From NCBI GenBank assembly GCA_943789205.1, contig CALSTG010000001.1:310001-374000 (forward strand): 64,000 nucleotides of DNA, written 5' to 3'. Each line of letters starts with the position of its first letter. Position 1 is the first letter of the stretch. Below, piece by piece: positions 38,974-47,173 of the stretch. The stretch is from an uncultured Flavobacteriales bacterium (GTDB lineage: Bacteria > Bacteroidota > Bacteroidia > Flavobacteriales_D > Crocinitomicaceae). Under the pieces are notes generated by a model. The model worked only from the letters and a program-made list of their open reading frames with translations. It searched no databases and was not told the origin of the DNA. The translations under genes were made by a program, and so were the position numbers.

Positions 38974-38985
38974 CTTATTAATAAG
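38974..38985. promoter_or_regulatory. 12-bp perfect palindrome in the purT/DUF456 divergent region
   Basis: CTTATTAATAAG is its own reverse complement and lies next to the -7 box candidate, between two divergent genes. It could be an operator, but AT-rich palindromes arise by chance in this DNA. Confidence 0.3.
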
Positions 38986-39047
38986 CGTTATTGCACTGCA
39001 TCGATGTTTCATCTTATATTTAAGCAAAAAAATAGTTCCGATTAAAA

Positions 39048-39533
39048 ATGGAAGAAATCATATGCCTCCTTGGCTTATTAATAATGATCGTTGGCTTAAT
39101 CGGCTCATTTGTTCCTATCATACCAGGTCCATTCATTAGTTTTCTCGGAATATTATTGATAGATAGCTTTACCTCACTGCCTATTAGTAGCTATGCGATT
39201 GTGATGTTAGGAGCACTAATGGCTATTGCTATGGCAGGCGATTATATTTTACAAATCGTGGGAGTCAAGAAACTTGGCGGAGGAAAAAAGGCGATTCGAG
39301 GGACGCTCATCGGAACCCTTTTAGGCATGTTTATCCCTCCCATAGGTATCCTTTTGGGTGCAATCATTGGGGCATTTATTGGCGCAAAAATGGAACAAGG
39401 TTCAAATAGGCAATCTCTCAAAATAGCCTTAGGCGCTTTTTTTGGTTTTATGCTTGGAACAGGCGTCAAACTGATCTACAGCGCATATGTGTTGTATATT
39501 TTCACTGAGCTCCTGCTAAAGGCATACTTTTAA
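39048..39533 (+). CDS. DUF456 family membrane protein
   Basis: A 161-residue protein with four or five hydrophobic helices. The glycine- and proline-rich loops GSFVPIIPGPFISFLG and GTLLGMFIPPIGILLGAIIGAFIGA, with a KKLGGGKKAIRG cytoplasmic loop between them, are typical of DUF456. The function of the family is unknown. It is a single gene between purT and the MuiA-type gene. Confidence 0.9.
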   Translation: MEEIICLLGLLIMIVGLIGSFVPIIPGPFISFLGILLIDSFTSLPISSYAIVMLGALMAIAMAGDYILQIVGVKKLGGGKKAIRGTLIGTLLGMFIPPIGILLGAIIGAFIGAKMEQGSNRQSLKIALGAFFGFMLGTGVKLIYSAYVLYIFTELLLKAYF

Positions 39534-39623
39534 TCAAAAAACCTTCAGTAATTTCACTAAAATCATTTTTTTATGTCCTCGAATTGAGTTATATTATATA
39601 CTAGAAATAAAAAACAAACTCTT

Positions 39624-41630
39624 ATGAAAAACCTCACCCTTCTTCTGTCCATTTTAATTTCCGTTCATAACCTATTTGCAGGCGACACTTTAAAAGTTTC
39701 CTCAAAAATAAAGGATGTCACCTGTTTCTTTCAAGGCGCCCAAGTTACACGCACCGCATCGGTGAGACTTCCTAAAGGAAAACAAATATTGGTCTTTAAT
39801 CAGCTACCTTTTACTTTAAATGATGAAAGCGTTCAGCTCAAAAGCTCTGACAACTGTAAGGTTTTGTCCGTAAAGCATGAGCTCGTCTATCCAAGCACAC
39901 GAAAAAGTGCTGAAGAAAAGAAAATCGAAGACCAAATTGAAGCACTGGAAATTGAAATGAAGGCTGTTCAAAATAAATTTGACGTTTTTGGATTGGAAGA
40001 AAAATTGCTGATGGACAATAGCAATATTGCCAAAAAATATGAGGGCGCCGAAATCGCAAATATCAAAGATGCAGCAAACTATTACCGCGCTAGACTCAAC
40101 GAAATCAGACAAGGAAAGCTAGACTTATCCATCAAGATGGACCTTAAAAGAGAAAAAATAAAGGACCTATATGCAGCACTAAATACCCTAACATCGATTA
40201 AAAGGAACAACTACAGCAAAGTCATTGTAGCTGTTGATTGCAGTAGCGAGGCAAAAGAGGAGCTAAAGCTAAGCTACTACATGTATCGTGCGGGATGGAC
40301 TCCGAACTATGATTTCCGTGTGGATGACGTCACAAAACCACTCGATATTGTTTACAACGCAAATGTATTTCAATCCTCAGGCGAGAGCTGGGATAAAGTA
40401 AATTTAACACTCAGCACGAGCGACCCAACCCTGGATGGAGAAAAGCCCGAGCTTGTCAATTGGATTTTGGGGAATGCTGACCCTTACAAAAAAGAAATAA
40501 AACAGAAAGGCTCTGGAACACTTAAAGGAGTGATTCAGGATGCGGAAAGTGGAGAGCCCTTGCCTTTTACAAAAGTCCTCTTGAAAAAAAACGGATCAAT
40601 CCTTGGAGGTGCCAACACCGATTTTGATGGAAAATTTATGATTAAGCCGATTCCAAGTGGAACCTATGATGTAGAATTTAAAACCGTTGGTTTCCAAAAG
40701 AAACTAATTAAAGGTGTTCGCATCTCTAACGATAAAATCACCTTTTTAGACGAATCACTAAATTCAGAGGTTCAAATGCTCGAAGAAGTGACGTTGGTTC
40801 AATATGCGAGGCCACTGATTGATATGGATGGTGGAGCAAGCAGTAGTACTGTTACCAGAGAGGATATCAGTAGGATGCCCGAAAGGTCTGCCGCAGGGGT
40901 AGCCGGGATAGTCGTTAGGGGTTCTCGAAATGAAGCTACTTACTATTACATGGACGGAGTAAAAGTTAGAAATGATAATAATTTCAAGAAAACTGACTAT
41001 ATCTCTAATTCCTTAAAGACTACCGTCGCGAATCTTGAATACGAAATTGATATACCATATACGATTCCCTCAGACGGTCAAGATTATAGCATTAAAATGA
41101 AAGAGCTGAGTGTACCTGTAAAGTATATTTATCACGCCGTACCTAAGCTTGATGAGGATGCATTCTTGACAGCCGAGCTCACTGACTGGACCAAGCTCAA
41201 TTTGCTTCCCGGTAAATCTAATATTTACTACGAAGGTACCTTTGTAGGTTCCTCAAATATAGATACCGAAAAAGCAAGCGATACGCTCAGTATTTCATTG
41301 GGAAGAGACAAGAACATCGCCATCAAACGCGAAGGAAATACCGAGCTATTTGATAAAAGAGTGGTCGGAAGTTACATCAAAGAAACCATCGGCTGGAAAA
41401 TCTCTGTACGAAATAACAAAGACGCAAAAATTAATATCGTGATTGAGGATCAGTTCCCTATTTCCTATCGCAAATCCATTGATGTAGACCGCATAGATTA
41501 CGTGGGTGCAAAGCTCGACGATAAAACTGGAATGTTATTGTGGGACCTTGAGCTTAATGCAAATGAAAGCAAGGATGTTCAATTTAATTACCAGGTGCGT
41601 TATCCAAAGTACCTAAATATGAATTATTGA
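39624..41630 (+). CDS. MuiA-type DUF4139 protein with inserted carboxypeptidase-regulatory and plug-like module
   Basis: A 668-residue exported protein (signal to about residue 19). Residues about 30-125 match DUF4140 (DVTCFFQGAQVTRTASVRLPKGK), then a coiled coil (95-190). The DUF4139 region starts near 200 (LSYYMYRAGWTPNYDFRVD) and resumes after 450 (VKYIYHAVPKLDEDAFLTAELTDW ... LPGKSNIYYEGTFVG). Between them, residues about 297-385 are a CarboxypepD_reg-like domain (LKGVIQDAESGEPLPFTKV) and 386-450 resemble a TonB plug (TREDISRMPERSAAGVAGIV ... YYMDGVKV). The family name comes from a mucoidy phenotype and the molecular role is unknown. It is monocistronic and converges on DUF3820. Confidence 0.88.
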   Translation: MKNLTLLLSILISVHNLFAGDTLKVSSKIKDVTCFFQGAQVTRTASVRLPKGKQILVFNQLPFTLNDESVQLKSSDNCKVLSVKHELVYPSTRKSAEEKKIEDQIEALEIEMKAVQNKFDVFGLEEKLLMDNSNIAKKYEGAEIANIKDAANYYRARLNEIRQGKLDLSIKMDLKREKIKDLYAALNTLTSIKRNNYSKVIVAVDCSSEAKEELKLSYYMYRAGWTPNYDFRVDDVTKPLDIVYNANVFQSSGESWDKVNLTLSTSDPTLDGEKPELVNWILGNADPYKKEIKQKGSGTLKGVIQDAESGEPLPFTKVLLKKNGSILGGANTDFDGKFMIKPIPSGTYDVEFKTVGFQKKLIKGVRISNDKITFLDESLNSEVQMLEEVTLVQYARPLIDMDGGASSSTVTREDISRMPERSAAGVAGIVVRGSRNEATYYYMDGVKVRNDNNFKKTDYISNSLKTTVANLEYEIDIPYTIPSDGQDYSIKMKELSVPVKYIYHAVPKLDEDAFLTAELTDWTKLNLLPGKSNIYYEGTFVGSSNIDTEKASDTLSISLGRDKNIAIKREGNTELFDKRVVGSYIKETIGWKISVRNNKDAKINIVIEDQFPISYRKSIDVDRIDYVGAKLDDKTGMLLWDLELNANESKDVQFNYQVRYPKYLNMNY

Positions 41631-41654
41631 TTGCAGTAATGCAGCTGGACGATA

Positions 41655-41891
41655 TTAGCGCTTCGCGAATTGTGCTTTAATGGGCTTGAGTAGATACTCA
41701 AGCCCATTGAGTTTGATTTCATAAATAGAAGCCAAAAGCTGTCCCATTTGACCTTTAGGGAAACCTTTTGCGTTATACCACGAAAGGTAAGGCTCCGGCA
41801 AATCGCACAATAATGTTCCTTTGTATTTTCCGTATGGCATTCTCATGGTTACGAGCTGAATGAGCATTTTAGATTGTGGGCCTTGTTCCAT
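41655..41891 (-). CDS. DUF3820 family protein
   Basis: A 78-residue protein. The core MPYGKYKGTLLCDLPEPYLSWYNAKGFPKGQMGQLLASIYEI is the DUF3820 signature, related to small nuclease-associated modules but without known function. It follows the BASS transporter by 11 bp on the same strand, so it is probably co-transcribed. The N-terminus (MEQGPQSKMLIQL) is normal for the family. Confidence 0.85.
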   Translation of the reverse strand: MEQGPQSKMLIQLVTMRMPYGKYKGTLLCDLPEPYLSWYNAKGFPKGQMGQLLASIYEIKLNGLEYLLKPIKAQFAKR

Positions 41892-41902
41892 AAAATTTAA
41901 TC

Positions 41903-42895
41903 CTAAAGCTTTTTGTTTTTTAAGAAATAGGCGATACTAAGCCCAGAAATAATATGCCAAATGCCCCACCAACCTGCGACAATCGCCATCCCTCCCATTC
42001 CATCAAAGAAAGCGAAAATCAAACCGAGGCCTAGTCCAGAGTTTTGAATCCCTGTTTCGATGGCCAAGGTCTTTTGGTCAGCAGAAGGGAGCCTGAATAT
42101 TCTTGCTAATGAAAACCCGGTAAGAATGCCAAGTGCGTTGTGGGCCAACACAATAAATACGATCAGGTGAATGTACTTGACGAACAAATCTGTATTGGCA
42201 CCAAAGGCAAAAACGACAATTCCTCCAAAAATCAAGATGGAACCATAATGGGTAATCGGTATCAAGAAATCGGCTATTTTGGGTTTAAATTCTCGCAGCA
42301 GCATACCGATTGTAAGCGGAATCAATAAAATCATCCCCACAATTTTTAGCATCGCAAAGAAATCCAGACTGACATCGCTAAGAATCTCGGATGTTGGTGC
42401 ATACATACCACCCCAAAATGAAATATTAAATGGTGTCATGAATACTGCTGTAACGCTAGCGATGGCTGTCATACATACCGAAAGCGCGGTATTTCCATTG
42501 GCTAGAGCTGTCATGAAATTCGAAATATTACCTCCTGGGCATGCGGCAACGATCATCATACCCATTGCCACACTTGGCATCGGATTTAAAATTAAGACCA
42601 ATAAGAAGGTTAAAAAAGGAAGCGCGACAAATTGGGATAGAAATCCAATAAGTACTGATTTCGGTGCAGAAAAAACAAGGATAAAATCTTTTACCCGCAG
42701 CTTAAGCGCAACACCAAGCATAATGAATCCAAGGCTAATATTCATGAATAGAATATTGTCCTCGTTCATTTTAAGCACCGCATTGTCAAGGTCGCCATCT
42801 TCACCACAAGCGCTTAGCATAAACAGTGCAGAAAACAAAAACAATAAAGTTCTTGTGCGTTTCGAAAATTGGGTTTTATCTTTTAACTGAAACAT
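41903..42895 (-). CDS. Bile acid:sodium symporter (BASS/SBF) family transporter
   Basis: A 330-residue membrane protein with about nine or ten hydrophobic helices. Family motifs are MMIVAACPGGNISNFMTALANGN and the second crossover ETGIQNSGLGLGL. The substrate is probably a sodium-coupled organic anion. The N-terminus is unusual: RTLLFLFSALFMLSACGEDGD looks like a lipoprotein signal with lipobox LSAC before an acidic linker and the first transport helix. DUF3820 follows closely. Confidence 0.93.
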   Translation of the reverse strand: MFQLKDKTQFSKRTRTLLFLFSALFMLSACGEDGDLDNAVLKMNEDNILFMNISLGFIMLGVALKLRVKDFILVFSAPKSVLIGFLSQFVALPFLTFLLVLILNPMPSVAMGMMIVAACPGGNISNFMTALANGNTALSVCMTAIASVTAVFMTPFNISFWGGMYAPTSEILSDVSLDFFAMLKIVGMILLIPLTIGMLLREFKPKIADFLIPITHYGSILIFGGIVVFAFGANTDLFVKYIHLIVFIVLAHNALGILTGFSLARIFRLPSADQKTLAIETGIQNSGLGLGLIFAFFDGMGGMAIVAGWWGIWHIISGLSIAYFLKNKKL

Positions 42896-42971
42896 ACTTT
42901 TCTAAAGGACACTAAAATTTTTGACTTAGGCAATTCTATGTTCAGACCAAAACAATATAAAAAAGGATATT

Positions 42972-43745
42972 TTACCAGTTGTTTTTTGTCCTTAAACGGT
43001 TTACAAAACCATCCAGTTTTCTTCGAATGAGCCTCTCTGCAAATCCAGTTCGCTTCACAAATCTAACGAGCAAAGGAGAAAAAGCATAATAGTTTGCAAT
43101 AAAAACCCTTCCCATAAATGTTTTATTCAACTTTTCATCTCTAAACCTTCTCAATACAAGGACCTCTGGTGCATCATAGGAGCCATATGCCATAGTTGCA
43201 ATATAACAACCAATGGAAGATAAAAAGGAATTAACTATTGTTGTAACAATTAATGCAATCAAAAGAATCCCACCTAAAATACCACCAACAATGATACCCA
43301 CAGTACCTAGAACAGTTCGAGTCGTTGTTGTAGCGTTCGATGCTCTATGTTGCCTGATAGAAGATGGCGTAACAAAAGAGACCACCTCAATGATATCTGA
43401 AGGCTCGAAATAACTCTTCACACGTTCTTCAATAACTGTATCTTGAACAAAAACATGAACCTCATTTTTCCTGTATTCATCACCTGGGTTTAATGCAACA
43501 GGAATTGGTTCAACAAAACGTTCGACTAAAACAGTGTTGAAAGCACCATCGTTAATCGAAGATGATCGACCCTAATAGGTCTTACCCTTACGGTCGTGGA
43601 TATAAAAATCCCACAATTCAGGAGTTTGCGCAAATTCATCTGCATTAAATAAAATATCAGAAGAATGGTAAGTGGTATCAAAATTATATTTCGAACAACT
43701 GCAAAGCAATGAAACTAAGGCAACAAGTAAACATATTTTTTTCAT
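42972..43745 (-). pseudogene. Exported lipoprotein gene interrupted by an in-frame amber codon
   Basis: One frame runs from the ATG at 43745 to 42972 (258 codons) and is open except for a TAG at 43572-43574 (codon 58). The start gives a lipoprotein signal (MKKICLLVALVSLLCSCSKY, LCSC lipobox). The part after the stop continues with sensible coding sequence (VLVERFVEPIPVALNPGDEY) and a hydrophobic TVGIIVGGILGGILLIALIVT segment, then a basic C-terminus that looks like the CFI-box (YGSYDAPEVLVLRRFRDEKL ... ANYYAFSPLLVRFVKR) found in surface proteins. If read as it stands, only 57 residues are made. Whether this is a nonsense mutation, sequence error or readthrough cannot be told. Confidence 0.7.
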
Positions 43746-43772
43746 ACAAGAAATATAGAAAATCTTTGAAAT

Positions 43773-43790
43773 GCTAAATCATAATTTAGC
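43773..43790. repeat. 7-bp inverted repeat upstream of the interrupted lipoprotein gene
   Basis: GCTAAAT (43773-43779) and ATTTAGC (43784-43790) are separated by 4 bases, about 28 bp before the ATG on the minus strand. It could be an operator or a 5' leader hairpin. The sequence is AT-rich, so chance is possible. Confidence 0.3.
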
Positions 43791-43970
43791 TAAATTAAAA
43801 TGCAAAAAAGGATACTTTTTGAGTGATAGTAATTATATTAAATAAACCTCACTGTTGTGAAAAATTAATTTCTCTAATTATAAAATATCTAGCTTTCAGA
43901 TTTAAAAAATAGTGGTCACTTAAATAATCAATTGATTTTCTCGTATTTTCACCAATTCAAACTTCTTATT

Positions 43971-44186
43971 ATGAAAAAGAAAATATTCAACATTACGGTC
44001 ATTATTGGGATTGGAATTGTTATCATGTCGATATCAGAGATTTTTAATAGTCTCAACTTGTCTTCATCTACGCCAATATTTTATACCATAGCGGCCATTT
44101 TATGTTATGAACTTGGGCAATACTCAGAAAAAAAATACGGCTCCTCCGAAAAGGCAATTGAGTCGGAAGAGGATACTGAAGACTAA
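43971..44186 (+). CDS. Small membrane protein of unknown function
   Basis: From the ATG at 43971 this is 71 aa (the frame is open to a TTG at 43932). It has two hydrophobic segments (IFNITVIIGIGIVIMSIS and FYTIAAILCYELGQYS) and an acidic tail (EKAIESEEDTED). I do not recognise a family. It lies 5 bp before the next small gene on the same strand. Confidence 0.55.
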   Translation: MKKKIFNITVIIGIGIVIMSISEIFNSLNLSSSTPIFYTIAAILCYELGQYSEKKYGSSEKAIESEEDTED

Positions 44187-44191
44187 AATAT

Positions 44192-44650
44192 ATGAGGCCC
44201 TTTTCGTTATTGTTTATTTTAGTCTTTTTCCCAATTCTCGGATTTTCTCAGGACCATAAAAATATTATTTCTGGAAATATATTGGGTTCGTCATCGGCAA
44301 TAGGTTTGAGTTATGAACGCATTGTAAGTGATAATTTAAGTCTAGAATTAGGCGCTGGTATCATTGGTCTCGGTGCGGGAATATCAGTTTATCCATGGAA
44401 AATTCAAACTTCCAGTTTGTGTTTTTACACTGGATTAAAAGTAAGTTCATTCGTTCTTGTTGATGTAGGAGGCGGAACTGTCGCTTATGTTCCTTTTGGG
44501 GCTTCATTCTTTACCCCTTCAAATTGGATAATTGGACTAGATGTCGGACCTGCAAATGGGAAGTTAGTTTCTAGCAGCTTCGGTGGCGCTACCTCAGAAA
44601 CTACTCACTTTTATATCTATGGTAATTTAAAATTAGGCTTCCGCTTTTAA
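44192..44650 (+). CDS. Predicted small outer-membrane beta-barrel protein
   Basis: A 152-residue exported protein with signal peptide (LLFILVFFPILGFSQ). The mature part has alternating short hydrophobic strands rich in Gly, Ser and aromatics (LGSSSAIGLSYERIVSDNLSLELGAG) and ends in FRF, typical of outer-membrane barrels. No family-specific motif is seen. It is 5 bp after the small membrane protein and 77 bp before the VTC-type gene. Confidence 0.6.
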   Translation: MRPFSLLFILVFFPILGFSQDHKNIISGNILGSSSAIGLSYERIVSDNLSLELGAGIIGLGAGISVYPWKIQTSSLCFYTGLKVSSFVLVDVGGGTVAYVPFGASFFTPSNWIIGLDVGPANGKLVSSSFGGATSETTHFYIYGNLKLGFRF

Positions 44651-44726
44651 TTGAATTAAAAAAATCTTTTTTACAACGATCATGTTAAGATTTTATTAGT
44701 AATGTTTAATCAACTAAATTTGAGAC

Positions 44727-45482
44727 ATGTTAACTGAGAGATTTAAAACAATTACAGATCCTTTTGAAGCTACTAATTTAGCAGAGATGGATGCTGTCGC
44801 TCTAATGAATCGGGTTGACACCAAATATGCTATTCATGAGGATGTTTTTATGGAGATACTCCCAGAACTACAACAACACTATAAAATCCTGGAAGTTGAG
44901 GGTTTGAAGTACTCAAAATACGAAAGTCTATACTTCGATAGTCCAGATTTTGAATTCTTCTCCGACCATCATAAAAAGAAAAATGACCGTTTAAAAATAA
45001 GAATTCGAAAGTATGTAAATAATAACCTTTCTTTTCTTGAAGTGAAAAGAAAAAGAAAAGGCAGAACTGAAAAAACAAGATTGAAAACGCATCAATGGGG
45101 TGCAGACTTCAGCGATGAGGAGTTTTTATTTTTGGAACAATCATATTCAGATGCTAAATCGCTTAATTCAACAATATCAAATAGCTTTAGTAGAATCACT
45201 CTTGTCCATAAAACAAAAGCAGAACGACTTACTTTTGACCTGAATATAGAATTTCAAGATTCAAAGAAAACCAAATCTTTAACTAATTTGGTGATTTGTG
45301 AACTTAAACAAGGGAATTCAGACCGCTCAAGTGCGTTTTACTTAAAAATGAAAAAAAGAATGATTCGGCCTTTGAGAGTTAGTAAATATTGTGTCGGAAT
45401 CATGAAGTTTTTTCCTGCACGTGAACTCAAACAAAATAGATTTAAAAAGAAAACTTTATCCTTAAACAAAATAACATGTTAA
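44727..45482 (+). CDS. VTC-domain polyphosphate polymerase family protein
   Basis: A 251-residue protein made largely of a VTC catalytic domain of the TTM (triphosphate tunnel) fold. Typical features are NRVDTKYAIHE, YFDSPDFEFFSDHH, the basic tunnel strands RLKIRIRKY and FLEVKRKRKGRTEKTRL, and CELKQGN. In yeast Vtc4 this fold makes polyphosphate from ATP. Bacterial members are mostly uncharacterised, so the product is an inference. It is directly paired with a DUF4956 membrane protein (7-bp overlap), a known recurrent pairing. TAAATTTG (44715-44722) is a possible -7 box just ahead of the ATG. Confidence 0.85.
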   Translation: MLTERFKTITDPFEATNLAEMDAVALMNRVDTKYAIHEDVFMEILPELQQHYKILEVEGLKYSKYESLYFDSPDFEFFSDHHKKKNDRLKIRIRKYVNNNLSFLEVKRKRKGRTEKTRLKTHQWGADFSDEEFLFLEQSYSDAKSLNSTISNSFSRITLVHKTKAERLTFDLNIEFQDSKKTKSLTNLVICELKQGNSDRSSAFYLKMKKRMIRPLRVSKYCVGIMKFFPARELKQNRFKKKTLSLNKITC

Positions 45483-46141
45483 TCAACCTATTTTTAGCGA
45501 AAAACAAAGCAAACAACGTCATTGGTCTTCAATGGTTTGATGAAGACTTTTACCTTTTACTAATAAGGTTGTGTGTAAATGTGGTATTTATAACCATACT
45601 CATTAGGTTCTTATACTATGCAAAGACCAAACGTAAAGACTATTTATTCACGTATTATCTTATTGGTACCATCACGTTCTTTCTTTGCTTCGGTTTGAAA
45701 AAACTAGATATCGACACCGGAATGGGGCTTGGGCTTTTCGCCATTTTCGGAATTATAAGGTATCGAACAGATGCCATTGAAATTAAGGAGATGACGTATC
45801 TCTTTTTGATTATTGGATTAAGTGTTGTCAATGCGCTAGCATCAAATCAGCTCAGTATTGCTGAAATGGCCTTAATTAATGTTTTCATGGTTGTTCTCAC
45901 CTACATATTAGAGTTCTTGTGGCTAATGAAACATGAGACACGAAAGACCATTAATTATGAAAGAATAGACCTCATAACCCCAGACAAAGCCTCTGAAATG
46001 AAAAAGGATATTGAGACACGAACAGGTCTTTCTATCAATCGTTTCGAGATTGGAAAGATTGATTTTTTAAATGACACGGCTCAGGTTAGGATCTTTTATT
46101 ACGCTGAGGAACAAGAATTTTCAGATTACCACGTTGATTAA
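45476..46141 (+). CDS. DUF4956 family membrane protein
   Basis: A 221-residue protein with four hydrophobic helices (about residues 25-145) and a soluble C-terminal domain (INYERIDLITPDKASEMKKDIETRTGL). The conserved loop GLFAIFGIIRYRTDAIEIKEMTYLF marks DUF4956. It overlaps the VTC gene by 7 bp. The pair could be an enzyme with its membrane partner, for example a polyphosphate translocator or anchor, but the role is not established. Confidence 0.88.
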   Translation: MLINLFLAKNKANNVIGLQWFDEDFYLLLIRLCVNVVFITILIRFLYYAKTKRKDYLFTYYLIGTITFFLCFGLKKLDIDTGMGLGLFAIFGIIRYRTDAIEIKEMTYLFLIIGLSVVNALASNQLSIAEMALINVFMVVLTYILEFLWLMKHETRKTINYERIDLITPDKASEMKKDIETRTGLSINRFEIGKIDFLNDTAQVRIFYYAEEQEFSDYHVD

Positions 46142-46156
46142 GTAATCAACATTTAA

Positions 46157-47173
46157 ATGAGGTATCTATTACTTCCCATTTCAGGAATATATTATTTAAT
46201 TATTTTTATTCGAAATAAACTTTTCGACTGGCAATTTATTCGTTCTAAAAAGATATCCAAAAGCATTGGTATTGGGAATTTATCAATGGGAGGAACAGGT
46301 AAAAGCCCGCTTTCGATTTACCTCTCAGAATTCCTTATTCAAAATAATACAACGCCTGCGCTTTTAAGCCGCGGTTATGGTAGGGAATCAAAAGGTTTTA
46401 TAGAAGTAAAAGAAAATGCATCTATTCAATCTGTAGGTGATGAACCCCTAATGTTCAAGCAAAGGTTTGAGGAACGCGCCCTTGTTTTTGTATGTGAAGA
46501 CCGTGTATTTGGCAGCGAAAAGATAAGAAATGATCATCGGGAATGCACTATCATTTACGATGATGTTTTTCAGCACCGAAAAATTACTCCAACATTATCA
46601 ATTCTAACAACTCCTTTTGATGACCTATTTACAGAAGATAAAATACTTCCTGTTGGTAGGCTTCGAGAACCAATTAAAAATGCCAAGCGCGCAGATATAA
46701 TAATGGTGACTAAAAGCCCTGAAAAACCAACTGAATTAAAATTACTAGAAATTCAAAATCGACTAAACCGATATGGAAAACCCGTCTTTTTTAGTAGTAT
46801 TAGCTACGGTAAAATGGTGCCTTTTGACAAAAAAATAAAAACAATTAAAAACATTCTGCTTGTCACAGGAATTGCCAATCCTGAACATCTGTTAAATCAT
46901 TTGAAAAACAACTTCTTAGTACATTCGATTTCATTTCGAGACCATCATGTTTTTACACGAACAGACTTAAATAAAATCCATGAAAAATTTGATACCTTTG
47001 ACCTAGAAGAATCGATTATTCTTACAACGGAAAAGGACAAGGTTCGGCTTTCAAAATTTAAGACACTAATTTCTGAAGGCGATTATCCTTGGTACTATCA
47101 GCCAATGAATATTCGAATCCGAGAAGAAAGTGATTTTCAATCTTTAATAAAAAAGCATGTTAGAGGAATTTAA
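46157..47173 (+). CDS. lpxK: Tetraacyldisaccharide 4'-kinase
   Basis: Phosphorylates the lipid A disaccharide at the inner membrane. The 338 residues start with a membrane-associated helix (LLLPISGIYYLIIFIRNKLFD) and the Walker A-like block GIGNLSMGGTGKSPLSIYL, followed by LLSRGYGRESKGF and the Walker-B-like region IIYDDVFQHRKI. It belongs with lpxD/C/A and lpxH of this window in the same pathway. It overlaps the purine phosphorylase start by 17 bp. Confidence 0.96.
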   Translation: MRYLLLPISGIYYLIIFIRNKLFDWQFIRSKKISKSIGIGNLSMGGTGKSPLSIYLSEFLIQNNTTPALLSRGYGRESKGFIEVKENASIQSVGDEPLMFKQRFEERALVFVCEDRVFGSEKIRNDHRECTIIYDDVFQHRKITPTLSILTTPFDDLFTEDKILPVGRLREPIKNAKRADIIMVTKSPEKPTELKLLEIQNRLNRYGKPVFFSSISYGKMVPFDKKIKTIKNILLVTGIANPEHLLNHLKNNFLVHSISFRDHHVFTRTDLNKIHEKFDTFDLEESIILTTEKDKVRLSKFKTLISEGDYPWYYQPMNIRIREESDFQSLIKKHVRGI

